Source of the DNA: CALGLS01 sp047626155
Lineage (GTDB): Bacteria > Bacteroidota > Bacteroidia > Chitinophagales > Saprospiraceae
Direction: 5' to 3'
Length of the DNA stretch: 27,852 bases
Assembly: GCA_047626155.1 (NCBI GenBank)
Contig: JBLHRR010000063.1
Coordinates: forward strand, 1 to 27,852
Shown here: positions 8,841 through 17,797 of the stretch, piece after piece
How the letters are laid out: every line of letters begins with the position of its first letter
How positions within the stretch are numbered: position 1 is the stretch's first letter
Notes under the pieces: model-generated
The model's input: only the letters and a program-made list of their open reading frames with translations
The model's database searches: none
Told to the model about the DNA's origin: nothing
Made by a program: the position numbers and the translations under genes

Positions 8841-9064
8841 AGATAGGAGGTGACGACTGATAAGGGCTCACTTTCGTTGGTTATGTAGATTGTGATAAAA
8901 GACATATTTTGAATCTATTGAATTTTAGAATCGTAAGATAGGGTTTGCATTGCGCAATTATGCCGATTCCTTAGGTGCCTTTGTATTGAAAACGCCTTAG
9001 TGAGGGAGCAAATAAGAATTCCAATTAACAAATTTACTATTCGCCAGATTAACTAAAGCCACCA
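8841..9064. other. Intergenic spacer without clear features
   Basis: The 224-bp spacer follows the VWA gene. I see no terminator hairpin with a T-run and no exact TAnnTTTG box. It contains CCAATTAACAAATTT, loosely like the leader tail seen before the MoxR and VWA genes. Confidence 0.4.
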
Positions 9065-9970
9065 ATGTCCCTAATCCAGTCCTTCCGACTAATCCAAACT
9101 GCCACCGTTTTCGTCTTCCTTGGACGAGCGTGGCAACACTTGTTTTGGGATGCTCCTTTTCGTGTGTTGCTTTGGGATGAACTCTGGATGAAACGAATTA
9201 TAGAAGGTATTTTTCACACGCCCTGGGAACGATACATTACCAGCATGGCCCTGGATGATGGCATACAATACAGTATTCAAGGCGTTGGAGTTTTCTACCT
9301 GCTCTGTGCGATAGTTGCTGCGTTTATTTTTAAAGTGCCGAAATGGACGGCTAAGATTTTACTCCTTGGAGCAGCAGGATTGTTTTTCCTGGCTTGCTTA
9401 TATTGTAAAGAGAAATTTTTTAGTCTGGGGCAACTGTTGGAATATAGTACTCAAATTGTAAGTCCATTGTTATTATACTTCTGGGTATACCCCAAGTGGA
9501 AGGCAGCCACTTATCGACTCATTGCTAAAGTTGCGATTGCCTTTACTTTTATTTGTCATGGATTGTATGCTGTTAATTACTATCCTCGGCCAGGTAATTT
9601 TGTGGAAATGATCCTAAACACCTTTGGGGTTTCTGAAGCCACGGCTGTTCAATTATTGTTAGCTGCTGGGATCATTGATTTCATGGTTAGTATTGCTATT
9701 TTCATTCCTGGTAAAATAGCAAAAGTAGCCCTAAGTTATATCGTCTTCTGGGGGTTTGCGACCACCTTTGCACGCTATACTTCTTATTTAGATTTTAGCT
9801 ACTTGTTGGAAAGTCTCTCTCAATGGACCTGGCAGGTAATGATCCGTTTTCCTCATTTTATGATACCATTGGCGATTCTTATTTTTCAAGAACAACGAAA
9901 AGGTTTAAGAATGACAAGTTTGCAGCGGAATCAAGGGAGGAGGAAGCCTATTCTTTTTCCAGAAACCTGA
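9065..9970 (+). CDS. Polytopic membrane protein of unknown function
   Basis: The family is not recognised. The 301-residue protein has about eight hydrophobic segments, near residues 5-22, 70-90, 95-114, 128-145, 150-172, 194-216, 222-240 and 256-274. Conserved-looking polar features lie near membrane faces: GRAWQHLFWDAPFR at the start, CHGLYAVNYYPRP (about 164-176), and a basic C-terminal tail (QRKGLRMTSLQRNQGRRKP). It is therefore an inner-membrane protein, probably with a positive cytoplasmic tail. A DoxX-like arrangement is possible but there are too many helices for the classical family. It is followed 56 bp later by a secreted protein gene on the same strand. Confidence 0.75.
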   Translation: MSLIQSFRLIQTATVFVFLGRAWQHLFWDAPFRVLLWDELWMKRIIEGIFHTPWERYITSMALDDGIQYSIQGVGVFYLLCAIVAAFIFKVPKWTAKILLLGAAGLFFLACLYCKEKFFSLGQLLEYSTQIVSPLLLYFWVYPKWKAATYRLIAKVAIAFTFICHGLYAVNYYPRPGNFVEMILNTFGVSEATAVQLLLAAGIIDFMVSIAIFIPGKIAKVALSYIVFWGFATTFARYTSYLDFSYLLESLSQWTWQVMIRFPHFMIPLAILIFQEQRKGLRMTSLQRNQGRRKPILFPET

Positions 9971-9979
9971 CTATTGAGG

Positions 9980-9987
9980 TAAATTTG
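9980..9987 (+). promoter_or_regulatory. Possible Bacteroidota -7 box TAAATTTG
   Basis: This exact match to TAnnTTTG lies in the 55-bp gap, 39 bp upstream of the ATG at 10026. No well-placed -33 TTG is seen, so this is a weak call. Confidence 0.35.
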
Positions 9988-10025
9988 GATTTTGGAAGAC
10001 TCGGTAATGTAGTAACTTAGCTACC

Positions 10026-11336
10026 ATGATCAAAGAACAAATTGCCCTTCTTATCATTCTTCTCTTATTTGTTTGTCCACTAGCGGCACAACAGGATAGC
10101 TCCTTTGTAATCAGTGGCCGGATTACCATTGCTGAAATAGAGACGGTCTTGCCTTTGGTAAATGTCTTTAACATCAGTAGTCAGAAGGGAGTGACCAGCA
10201 ATGAAAAAGGAGAGTTTGAACTTCAGATTAATAAATGGCCGGCCTTACTTCAGTTTACTTATGTTGGTTACGAAACCTCGGCTCTTTGTATTGAGAAACC
10301 GGAAAATAAATGGTTGGACATACAATTACATCCTTATTTCGCGACGTTACCTGATGTCGTTGTCTCGGCTAAACCAATTATAGAAACCATTACTAAATCG
10401 ACTTATACGGTCAGGGATTATGTTTTTATTGGAGACAAGATATTGATAGCCACCTTAGCGGGTTTTAAAAGTAGGAATGCATTGGTCTTAATTGATGATA
10501 AGGGGAATGCATTGGATTCTATCTCGATAAAGTATATCCGTCATTTTGATTTTCTTCATAAGAGTTGTTTGGGTGAAATTCATTTAGTATCGCGAATGAA
10601 CCACTTTGAAATTAGTGTTGAGAATGAACGGCTACATATTGTTAAAGGAGGAACAAGAAAAGAATTCAGTCGCCAAATAGAACCCTGCGTGGCATTGACT
10701 GATAGTTTGCTGATTTATAGATTTAGATATTGTGTTGGGCAATTACTTATATTCAAAGCTTTTGACAGAAGTGGCTCTGAGGATTTCATTATGGCAGAAG
10801 TTGCCAATGATGATAACCTTGGACGAAGATACCGAGAAGAAATAGGAGGGAAAGTCGGCTACATAGATTACCTCAATATCAGTTGGGAAGAAAAGCAGCT
10901 GCAGCTAAAACGAACATTAGAAAGCGACATGGAGTTGGCCGGTACGATAAATTTGTTTTATAAACCGATAATTATTCCTGTTTTAAATGTAGGATCCCAA
11001 ATGATGCTCTTCAATCATTTGAAAAATAAAATTCAAGTTTACGATGAGGAAGGAATGGAACTATCAGCTATTCCTATAACTTTCCAACAAGAAGAAAAAT
11101 GGGAAGGGGATGTTATCCTAGATGAATATTTAGGAAACGCGTACACCTTGTTTGATCATCCTAAAGGAAAAGTAATTCGACAAGTGAAGTTAGTAGATGG
11201 AACACTCAGTGGCCCGGTATTAATTGATTGTGCAATGGTGGAATCTATAAAAGTAAATAATGGGAAGATGTATTACTTAGAGTCGGGTAGGGGATCGGAG
11301 GCTTATAATCGGGTATTGAGGAAAGTGAAATTGTAA
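10026..11336 (+). CDS. Secreted CarboxypepD_reg-like domain protein with beta-propeller-like C-terminal region
   Basis: The product has 436 residues. The signal peptide is about residues 1-21 (MIKEQIALLIILLLFVCPLAA, before QQD). A carboxypeptidase-regulatory-like beta domain follows (about 28-105: ISGRITIAEIETVLPLVNVF, KGVTSNEKGEFEL, LLQFTYVGYETSAL), the fold that usually precedes TonB-dependent receptors. Here no plug or barrel follows. The remaining ~310 residues look all-beta with recurring short strands of the type DYVFIGDKILIAT, LVLIDDKGNALD and IQVYDEEGME, compatible with a beta-propeller, which is inferred. It probably resides in the periplasm or outer envelope. No lipobox and no T9SS sorting domain are seen. 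Function is unknown. Confidence 0.75.
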   Translation: MIKEQIALLIILLLFVCPLAAQQDSSFVISGRITIAEIETVLPLVNVFNISSQKGVTSNEKGEFELQINKWPALLQFTYVGYETSALCIEKPENKWLDIQLHPYFATLPDVVVSAKPIIETITKSTYTVRDYVFIGDKILIATLAGFKSRNALVLIDDKGNALDSISIKYIRHFDFLHKSCLGEIHLVSRMNHFEISVENERLHIVKGGTRKEFSRQIEPCVALTDSLLIYRFRYCVGQLLIFKAFDRSGSEDFIMAEVANDDNLGRRYREEIGGKVGYIDYLNISWEEKQLQLKRTLESDMELAGTINLFYKPIIIPVLNVGSQMMLFNHLKNKIQVYDEEGMELSAIPITFQQEEKWEGDVILDEYLGNAYTLFDHPKGKVIRQVKLVDGTLSGPVLIDCAMVESIKVNNGKMYYLESGRGSEAYNRVLRKVKL

Positions 11337-11505
11337 TCGGCCTTCCGCCTGTTTGTGTTTTTCACCGCAACGGCGCAAAGGAACGCAACGATTTCTATAA
11401 CGTAAATTAACGTAGCGGTCGTTGTGTCCCATTGGACAGGACAAGCCCGCCCGTCTAGCGACAGTCGGACTGGCTCAGGGCAGACAGAGTTGCAGTGACA
11501 TATTC
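11337..11505. other. Convergent spacer with CGCAAAGG-type repeat and GC-rich block
   Basis: The spacer contains a CGCAAAGG-family repeat (11361-11390, TTCACCGCAACGGCGCAAAG and following) and a short palindrome TGTCCCATTGGACA. A GC-rich block (about 11443-11490, with CCCGCCCGTCTAG and CTCAGGGCAGAC) resembles in reverse complement the insert at 7389-7411. No T-run terminator was found. Confidence 0.55.
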
Positions 11506-12489
11506 TTAGATCCCTAACACCTCCGCCATATGGATCAAATCCTCTCTCGGATCCTTCGTCGCTTTTATTGCTTTTGAAAACGGGGTATACTTAATTACAT
11601 TATTGACCACACCAACCATCAAGTTCTTCTTTCCGTCCAACAATGCTTCTACAGCAGAACAACCTAGTCGACTAGCCAACACCCGGTCCGCAGCGGTTGG
11701 AGAACCTCCTCTTTGTAAATGTCCAATAATAGCTACTTTAATATCGTAAAAGTCACATTTCTCTTTTACCATTTCCGCTATCTTGGTAGCGCCACCTAGT
11801 TTATTACCTTCTGCCACAATAGCTAGACTGAACAGTTTTTTTCGTTTGGAACTCGATTTAAGGATTTTAACCAAAGCGTCTATATCTGTTTCTCTTTCCG
11901 GGATTAGAATGTTAGAAGAACCAGAGCCAATCCCTGTGTTGAGTGCAATGAATCCAGAATTCCGTCCCATTACCTCAATGAAAAACAAACGGTTGTGACT
12001 GTCGGCGGTATCTCTTATTTTGTCTACTGCTTCTATGGCGGTATTTACAGCAGTATCAAAACCAATAGTATTGTCCGTTCCGTAAAGATCATTATCTATG
12101 GTGCCTGGAATTCCAATAAAAGGGATGTCATATTCCTTGCTGAATACATTAGCACCAGTAAAAGTCCCATCACCACCAATAGCTACACAGGCATCAATAT
12201 CTGAAGCCATTAAGGATTCATAAGCTTGTTGTCGGCCTTCTTTTGTACGGAAGCGATCGCTTCGAGCCGTTCTCAGAACAGTTCCTCCTCTATGAATAAT
12301 ATTACCGACATCACGGGTTTCAAGTCGCCTGATGTCGCCATCTATCATTCCTTCATAACCTCGGTAAATACCATAGACATGAAGATCCTTGTAAGTCGCA
12401 TATCTTACCACCGCACGTAAGGCGGCATTCATTCCTGGCGCGTCTCCACCAGAAGTAAAAACTGCAATTCTCTTTATCTTATCGCTCAT
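11506..12489 (-). CDS. pfkA: ATP-dependent 6-phosphofructokinase
   Basis: The enzyme phosphorylates fructose 6-phosphate to fructose 1,6-bisphosphate in glycolysis, in the cytoplasm. The 327-residue protein has the normal bacterial length. Visible motifs are FTSGGDAPGMNAALRA (11-26, nucleotide binding), GGDGTFTGA (105-113, with Gly after the GGD as in ATP-using rather than PPi-using enzymes), PGTIDNDLYGTDNTIGFDTA (128-147, catalytic Asp132), IEVMGRNSGFIA (171-182) and GHLQRGGSPTAADR (256-269). It lies 13 bp downstream of a sugar kinase on the same strand, so the two are probably co-transcribed. Confidence 0.97.
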   Translation of the reverse strand: MSDKIKRIAVFTSGGDAPGMNAALRAVVRYATYKDLHVYGIYRGYEGMIDGDIRRLETRDVGNIIHRGGTVLRTARSDRFRTKEGRQQAYESLMASDIDACVAIGGDGTFTGANVFSKEYDIPFIGIPGTIDNDLYGTDNTIGFDTAVNTAIEAVDKIRDTADSHNRLFFIEVMGRNSGFIALNTGIGSGSSNILIPERETDIDALVKILKSSSKRKKLFSLAIVAEGNKLGGATKIAEMVKEKCDFYDIKVAIIGHLQRGGSPTAADRVLASRLGCSAVEALLDGKKNLMVGVVNNVIKYTPFSKAIKATKDPREDLIHMAEVLGI

Positions 12490-12502
12490 AAGTTAGTATA
12501 CC

Positions 12503-13372
12503 TTAGTTTTGTTCGGCAGGTACAAACTGATCGCCCAGTAAGTGATATTGTGCCAAGTTGTTAATCGGTTTTTTAATAACAATGCCCATCTTTAGGTTTC
12601 GCTCACGCATAGCAATCCTCAAAATGTCTTTGAAATGGAACGCAACAGATCCTACAAAGTGAACAGGTAGGTTGCTGTGGCCTTGATATTTTCGAACATG
12701 ACGATCCAGGAATTCTCCAAAAGTTTGGTTCACCATGTTCTGAATATAAAAATGTTCTTTGTGGTTCGAAATAAATTTGGCGAATGAAGCCAGGTATACA
12801 TTCGGCTTCTCATGGCCATAAACTTCGTTTAGAAATTCACGCCCCTTGATAGAAAAGTTGGTTTCAAAATCGTATTTAATGTCCTCGGGTAATTCCCTAT
12901 AGAAATAACCCTGAAGCAATTTTTTCCCTAGATGACCTCCGCTACCTTCATCCCCTAATAAATAGCCAAGGTTGGTAACATTATCAATCAATTTATTCCC
13001 ATCGTACAAACAGCTGTTAGAACCCGTACCTAATATGCAGGCAATTCCAGGTTTAGCACCACAAGTCGCTCTGGCAGAAGCTAAAATATCATGTTCTACA
13101 TGGACACTAGCCTGTGGAAACAGTGAACGAAGTGCTTCGGCTACAATTTCACACCTGAAATCATCAGAACAACCAGCGCCATAGTAATGCACTTCCGTTA
13201 GTTGTGACATCCAGTGTGCTCCATTTAGTTGTTGGCTTAGACTATTGAATATATATTGAGTATCCTGAAAGAAAGGATTAAAACCAGTGGTTGATTCACT
13301 CTCTATATCTCCATTTTTATGTAAAACATGCCAGTCAGCTTTCGTAGAGCCACTATCGACAATTGCGATCAT
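12503..13372 (-). CDS. BadF/BadG-type ATPase, N-acetylglucosamine-kinase-like sugar kinase
   Basis: The 289-residue actin/hexokinase-fold kinase is read from the ATG at 13372, giving MIAIVDSGSTKADW. A further upstream ATG would add 11 residues before the conserved first phosphate-binding strand and is less likely. Motifs are DSGSTKADW (6-14, phosphate 1), VEHDILASARA (92-102, probable catalytic Asp95), ILGTGSNSCLYDG (113-125, phosphate 2) and LLGDEGSGGHLGKKLL (138-153). These match the N-acetylglucosamine kinase branch of the BadF family, which phosphorylates amino sugars such as GlcNAc; the exact substrate is inferred. The neighbouring pfkA suggests a role in channelling sugar phosphates into glycolysis. 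Confidence 0.85.
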   Translation of the reverse strand: MIAIVDSGSTKADWHVLHKNGDIESESTTGFNPFFQDTQYIFNSLSQQLNGAHWMSQLTEVHYYGAGCSDDFRCEIVAEALRSLFPQASVHVEHDILASARATCGAKPGIACILGTGSNSCLYDGNKLIDNVTNLGYLLGDEGSGGHLGKKLLQGYFYRELPEDIKYDFETNFSIKGREFLNEVYGHEKPNVYLASFAKFISNHKEHFYIQNMVNQTFGEFLDRHVRKYQGHSNLPVHFVGSVAFHFKDILRIAMRERNLKMGIVIKKPINNLAQYHLLGDQFVPAEQN

Positions 13373-13763
13373 CAGTTGGATTTTTATTGAAGAAATTCCA
13401 CGCAAGTAATACAGTGTAAATTCAAAGGAACAAAATACATTCTACCTCTCCTTTGCCTGGCCATAACAATCAAAAGGAGTGCAAAATAGTAAATTTCAGA
13501 ACCCGTTAAAGTCCTAAAAATGGTTTTTGTTTAATGACTATACTGAAGTATCCATGCTAAACAATGTCAAAAGTAGTGTATTTTTCACACTAACTCGTAT
13601 CTTAAATATTGTTTTTTACGAATTGGAAAGGTAAGAATTGTGGTGGTAATTGAGAAGAAGTTGTCTGTTTAAGTAATTATTAAAATATAACTCCAAAGTT
13701 TATACATGATCTACAGTTTGTTGATGATGCCTAAATCAATAGAAACGCCCTTTTAAAAGAAGA
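13373..13763. other. Intergenic region upstream of the kinase-pfkA operon
   Basis: This is an AT-rich spacer of about 390 bp with no credible ORF. It holds an exact minus-strand TAnnTTTG box at 13568-13575 but otherwise no recognisable hairpin, repeat or RNA element. Confidence 0.45.
13568..13575 (-). promoter_or_regulatory. Possible -7 box TACTTTTG for the kinase-pfkA operon
   Basis: The plus-strand CAAAAGTA reads TACTTTTG on the minus strand, an exact TAnnTTTG. It would imply a 5' leader of nearly 190 nt before the kinase ATG. No clear -33 TTG is visible, so confidence is low. Confidence 0.3.
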
Positions 13764-14330
13764 CTATCTCAGTTGTTTAATCTCAACATTGACTTCGTGC
13801 TTGATTTTCAGCACCTTAATCATATTGTCCAAGTCCTTTTGCTGTGTTTCCTCCTTGAAATCAATTTCACAGATGAATACACCTTTTTGAGTTGGAATTT
13901 TCATAAAAGAACCTCCAGGAGTAGCCTTCTTATTTTTTGCGCTTTTTAATTCAAAATTTACCTCTTGTAACTCTTCCCCAGGAATAAGAAATTTGGTTTT
14001 ACCTTTTACAATTTTAAGGTTATCTTCATCGAAATGGACAAAGCCGCCATTCACAACCTTCTTTTGGAAGACCGTTTTAAGCGCAGGCAATATCGTCAGT
14101 AATAATATGGTGAAAAGACCTAGATATACATAGCTGTTCTGCCCCTGGAGACCAACTTGGCTGATGAAGTCTTCGATAATAGTTACCTTTCCGTACTTCA
14201 AAAAAGGAGGAAGGAGATACCCAACAATAGCGGCACCTACAATCCCAATAAAAAGGGCGACGACACTGACTTTTTTTCTCTTTATGATATTGGCTTGAAA
14301 TGTAAACATGGTGCTATTGATTAAGTACAA
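13764..14330 (-). CDS. Small two-helix membrane protein of unknown function
   Basis: The family is not recognised. The product is 188 residues from the first ATG (14330); a second in-frame ATG seven codons later (14309, MFTFQANIIKRKK) may be the true start. Two hydrophobic helices lie at about residues 21-43 (VSVVALFIGIVGAAIVGYLL) and 69-88 (YVYLGLFTILLLTILPAL), linked by a short polar loop. A C-terminal soluble domain of ~95 residues is beta-rich then basic-helical (FVHFDEDNLKIVKGKTKFLI), reminiscent of PH-like membrane-associated domains, although this is only an impression. It is divergent from the Clp-like ATPase gene. Confidence 0.7.
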   Translation of the reverse strand: MYLINSTMFTFQANIIKRKKVSVVALFIGIVGAAIVGYLLPPFLKYGKVTIIEDFISQVGLQGQNSYVYLGLFTILLLTILPALKTVFQKKVVNGGFVHFDEDNLKIVKGKTKFLIPGEELQEVNFELKSAKNKKATPGGSFMKIPTQKGVFICEIDFKEETQQKDLDNMIKVLKIKHEVNVEIKQLR

Positions 14331-14360
14331 ATACTATTTGGTGTATAAACAAAGACGGTA

Positions 14361-14368
14361 CAAATTTA
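14361..14368 (-). promoter_or_regulatory. Possible -7 box TAAATTTG for the small membrane protein
   Basis: The plus-strand CAAATTTA is an exact TAnnTTTG on the minus strand. It lies 31 bp from the first ATG (14330) and 52 bp from the second (14309), a good distance for a promoter of this gene. Confidence 0.42.
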
Positions 14369-14551
14369 AGTCATCCTGTGCTTCTATTTTATTTTTCTCG
14401 ACTAAAATTCCACTTTTCACTATGGGCTCCCTATCTTTCGAACTTATTTTTATAGATATCCTTATTTGAAAACCTATTTGAGGAACTATAAAAACACGGA
14501 ATCTCGTTTGACAGCCTTAAGTCGGTTCCTCAAAGTACTTTAGACTCTACT

Positions 14552-17500
14552 ATGCCTCAACAAGTAACCATCCCTTTCAAAGCGTTTCAACTGCGGTTTC
14601 ATTCCGGCTTGGAATTTACTAGCCCAATTATGGACAGTGCGCTCCTGCATATAAAGCCACAGTTAGAAATATTGGGAGGGCAATATACCCATTTGCTCGA
14701 ACGAGAAGTCTTACAAAAAGGTGTCCTGAAGCAGCTCTTAAATGAGGTCAATGATGGAGTTCTCGAAAAATGGACTTTAACTGTCTCTTTCGATGCAGCA
14801 CGCGATGACTTAAGTTATCCTGCCTTTAGTTTAAATTTCGATTATTATTCTCAGGAAAGAGGGGCTGGCTATTGGGGGATGATTCCTACTCTTGGTATTG
14901 AAGGCTTTGGTATGACCGAAGGAGATTTGATCGACCAACTGTCTGATATCGTACGAATGGAATTCTCTAGGAAAAAGCGACTTAGCAATGTTCAAAACAT
15001 TATTTCTGCGATTTGGTGGGATGCCGTTTCTTTATTTGAAAACAACCAGGAGGTCTCCGTTCCAAACCCACGGGAATTGGAGGAACAAAATTATGGTGAC
15101 GGAGAACTATTGTTAACAAAAGTAGCTTACCGCATCACAGAATCTCATCAACAAGCTTTTGGAAGAGAGAAAGAGATGAATTTGTTAACGACTAATTATC
15201 ATTCAAGTTATCAACAAAACATTCTTTTGGTGGGGCCTTCAGGTGTTGGAAAAACGGCAATGGTGAAAGAGTTGGCTTTTCGTACAGAGTCTGAAGAAAG
15301 TAGTATTTGGATAACCACGGCCTCTACTTTAATAAAAGAATTTGCAGGTGGAGATGTTGGTTGGGAAAGCAACTTAACAGAACTTTGTGAGGAGCTCGCT
15401 CAGACCAATGATTACCTTTTTATTACCAACCTAAAAGAACTATTTGAGGTCGGCCAGTATATGGGGAACGAGGTCAGCATGGCCGAGTTTCTTATTCCAT
15501 TTCTGAAAAAAAGAAGCATTAAAATCATCAGTGAATGTACAACCGAGGAATTAGCAAAAATTGAATTACGGAGCGCGCTTTATCTTTCCTATTTTCAAGT
15601 TGTAAAATTAGAAACTCCGAAAAAAGGACTAGAAAAAATGATTCAGCAAAAGTTTCTAGCCGAAGCTAATACAAATGGACAATCGGTAAAACTTGCTAGT
15701 ACCGCAATTGATGAAATTTTAAGGTTGAACCAAAGATTTTCTCCCTACTCCGGATTACCAGGAAAGCCCATTCGGTTTCTGGAAACGATGTTGATGAATC
15801 AACGAAATACTTTATCGGATAAGGCCATAGTCATCAACAGAAAGGAAGTGATCAAACGATTTAGTGAAGAATCAGGATTGCCTCTTTTTATGATAGATCC
15901 GGATATTCCAATGGACATTCCGGCTATTAAATCTAAGTTCAATACGAATATTTACGGCCAGGAAAACGCAGTGGATATTGTTGTCGATAAATTGGCTTCT
16001 GTAAAAACAGCATTGACTAGAACAGGGAAACCTATTTCTTCCTTCCTTTTCGTTGGTCCCACCGGAGTGGGTAAAACAGAATTGGCGAAAGTTTTATCGA
16101 AATTTATGTTTGGCCATGAGAACAGAATGATTCGTTTTGATATGAGCGAATATGCAGGGCCTTATGCGGTGAGCCGGCTTATCGGAGATCCTGGAGGAAT
16201 AGAAGGGCAGCTGACTTCAGCCGTTCGTCAAAATCCATTTTGTGTATTGCTTTTTGATGAAATTGAAAAAGCGAACCCTTCGGTTTATGATTTGTTTTTA
16301 CAAATTTTAGGGGACGGGCGACTAACCGATCAGCTTGGTAAAGTCGTCAATTTTTGCAGCAGCATTATTATCCTTACATCCAATATTGGTGCAGTCAAAA
16401 TGCAAGGGAATCGAATTTCCTGGAAGCCAGGTTTAGATTCCAAAGAAGTGATGCAGTTTTTTGACACGGCTGTTCAGAAATTTTTCCGACCTGAATTATA
16501 CAACAGAATAGATCAGGTTATTCCTTTCGCACCACTTGACAAAGACACCATGCGTTTTGTGGTAGATCGTGAAATCAATTTGCTTAAAAAATTAGAGGGT
16601 ATCCGTTTCAAAAATATGAATTTCAAAATCGATCCATCGGTCTTGGATCACTTTTCAGAAATTGGATACCATCCTAAATACGGAGCCCGCTATCTTCAAC
16701 GAAGCATCCGGGATACCCTCACCGCACCGCTTGCTGCTGCATTAAATAACTTTGATCAGGAAGATCGATTAAACGTGGATATTAAGATGCTTAACGGTGT
16801 TTTAAAAATCTACACAGAAGCAGATCCGCTTGGCGTTGACTTGTTCTGGGAAGCCCTGGAACAAATTACGAATGCAGACTACATTTCTGAAATTAGAAGG
16901 ATGTTAGTCTCCATGCAAGAAGGAAATACCTACATCCGATTATTGAATCAATTGGATATTTATGAAGATCAAAGAAAGCGTCAAAAGGAGGCCTTCTTTG
17001 CGGATGCAGTTAAGGCAAGGGATTATAGTTTTCTGCTTGCGACAAAAGAAAAGGTAGCTGCCTTTTCTAAGAAGGTTGTCGATTTGGAACAGCGTTTTGA
17101 CTTATCCGTTTTGGATATGCTTCCCTATGAAACGTCTATGGAGGCGGAGCTGGATTCCTGCAAAGATGAATTCTTTGATTTGAAATTAGAAATATATGCT
17201 CGCTTGCATCCAAAGGTTAACCACTGCCAGTTGGGCATCTTTGGGGAGAATCCGATTGCGGTATTTCTGCTATACGAGCAGATCTTAAATATTAAGAACT
17301 TTGACTTACGTGTACATAGTGTTTGGTTTCGAGACGGTTGGTACAATGAGGAAGTTCCGGTGGAGGATGGAGCGGGTAAAACAAGTTTAGAAAAAAGAGA
17401 AGCTTATATTTTAAAGGAAGAGCTTGGCTCACTGACAAAAGGCTTAAAAGCGAATGATCCTTCTGATATTTTAGTCGGTTTGGCGATTGATGTAAAAGGG

Positions 17501-17797
17501 CCTTGTGCTGCTTTGTTTTTAGAAGCGGAGCATGACATATTTATAGAATGGCACCCTGATGAAAAGACGAAATACACTTGCCTTGTTCAGGTGGCGAATG
17601 AGGAATTGGCTCCTCCGGAAAACATTCACCGAAAGGCGTTTTTCAGCAAGGTGCTTCCGGGGCGTTTTATTCAGGAAGGTCATTTGAAGGATTTGAATTT
17701 GGGGATTAATCGGGAGGTGAAAAAAGGAGGGCATGGGGAGTGGATTTTGAAGGGGCTGGAGGAGGAATTTAAGAAACGGGTGGAGGGGATTTTGTAA
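14552..17797 (+). CDS. Divergent Clp/HSP100-like double AAA+ ATPase with novel N- and C-terminal extensions
   Basis: The 1081-residue protein is not ordinary ClpA, ClpB or ClpC. The first ~200 residues lack Clp_N repeats; GYWGMIPTLGIEGFGMTEGD (106-125) recalls a HicB-like pattern (weak). AAA1 (about 203-440) has Walker A GPSGVGKTAM (228-237), but the Walker B position reads YLFITNLKEL (288-297), without the Asp-Glu pair, so it probably binds but does not hydrolyse ATP. AAA2 (about 455-755) is complete: GPTGVGKTEL (502-511), VLLFDEIEKA (565-574), LTSN (608-611), FRPELYNRID (645-654), GARYLQRS (711-718). No ClpB-type middle coiled coil is evident between them. Residues 760-1081 carry a coiled coil (about 800-875), then LKLEIYARLHP and VKGPCAALFLEAEHDIFIEW, vaguely like a release-factor PCRF domain without GGQ. 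Probably an ATP-driven remodelling machine; substrate unknown. Confidence 0.85.
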   Translation: MPQQVTIPFKAFQLRFHSGLEFTSPIMDSALLHIKPQLEILGGQYTHLLEREVLQKGVLKQLLNEVNDGVLEKWTLTVSFDAARDDLSYPAFSLNFDYYSQERGAGYWGMIPTLGIEGFGMTEGDLIDQLSDIVRMEFSRKKRLSNVQNIISAIWWDAVSLFENNQEVSVPNPRELEEQNYGDGELLLTKVAYRITESHQQAFGREKEMNLLTTNYHSSYQQNILLVGPSGVGKTAMVKELAFRTESEESSIWITTASTLIKEFAGGDVGWESNLTELCEELAQTNDYLFITNLKELFEVGQYMGNEVSMAEFLIPFLKKRSIKIISECTTEELAKIELRSALYLSYFQVVKLETPKKGLEKMIQQKFLAEANTNGQSVKLASTAIDEILRLNQRFSPYSGLPGKPIRFLETMLMNQRNTLSDKAIVINRKEVIKRFSEESGLPLFMIDPDIPMDIPAIKSKFNTNIYGQENAVDIVVDKLASVKTALTRTGKPISSFLFVGPTGVGKTELAKVLSKFMFGHENRMIRFDMSEYAGPYAVSRLIGDPGGIEGQLTSAVRQNPFCVLLFDEIEKANPSVYDLFLQILGDGRLTDQLGKVVNFCSSIIILTSNIGAVKMQGNRISWKPGLDSKEVMQFFDTAVQKFFRPELYNRIDQVIPFAPLDKDTMRFVVDREINLLKKLEGIRFKNMNFKIDPSVLDHFSEIGYHPKYGARYLQRSIRDTLTAPLAAALNNFDQEDRLNVDIKMLNGVLKIYTEADPLGVDLFWEALEQITNADYISEIRRMLVSMQEGNTYIRLLNQLDIYEDQRKRQKEAFFADAVKARDYSFLLATKEKVAAFSKKVVDLEQRFDLSVLDMLPYETSMEAELDSCKDEFFDLKLEIYARLHPKVNHCQLGIFGENPIAVFLLYEQILNIKNFDLRVHSVWFRDGWYNEEVPVEDGAGKTSLEKREAYILKEELGSLTKGLKANDPSDILVGLAIDVKGPCAALFLEAEHDIFIEWHPDEKTKYTCLVQVANEELAPPENIHRKAFFSKVLPGRFIQEGHLKDLNLGINREVKKGGHGEWILKGLEEEFKKRVEGIL

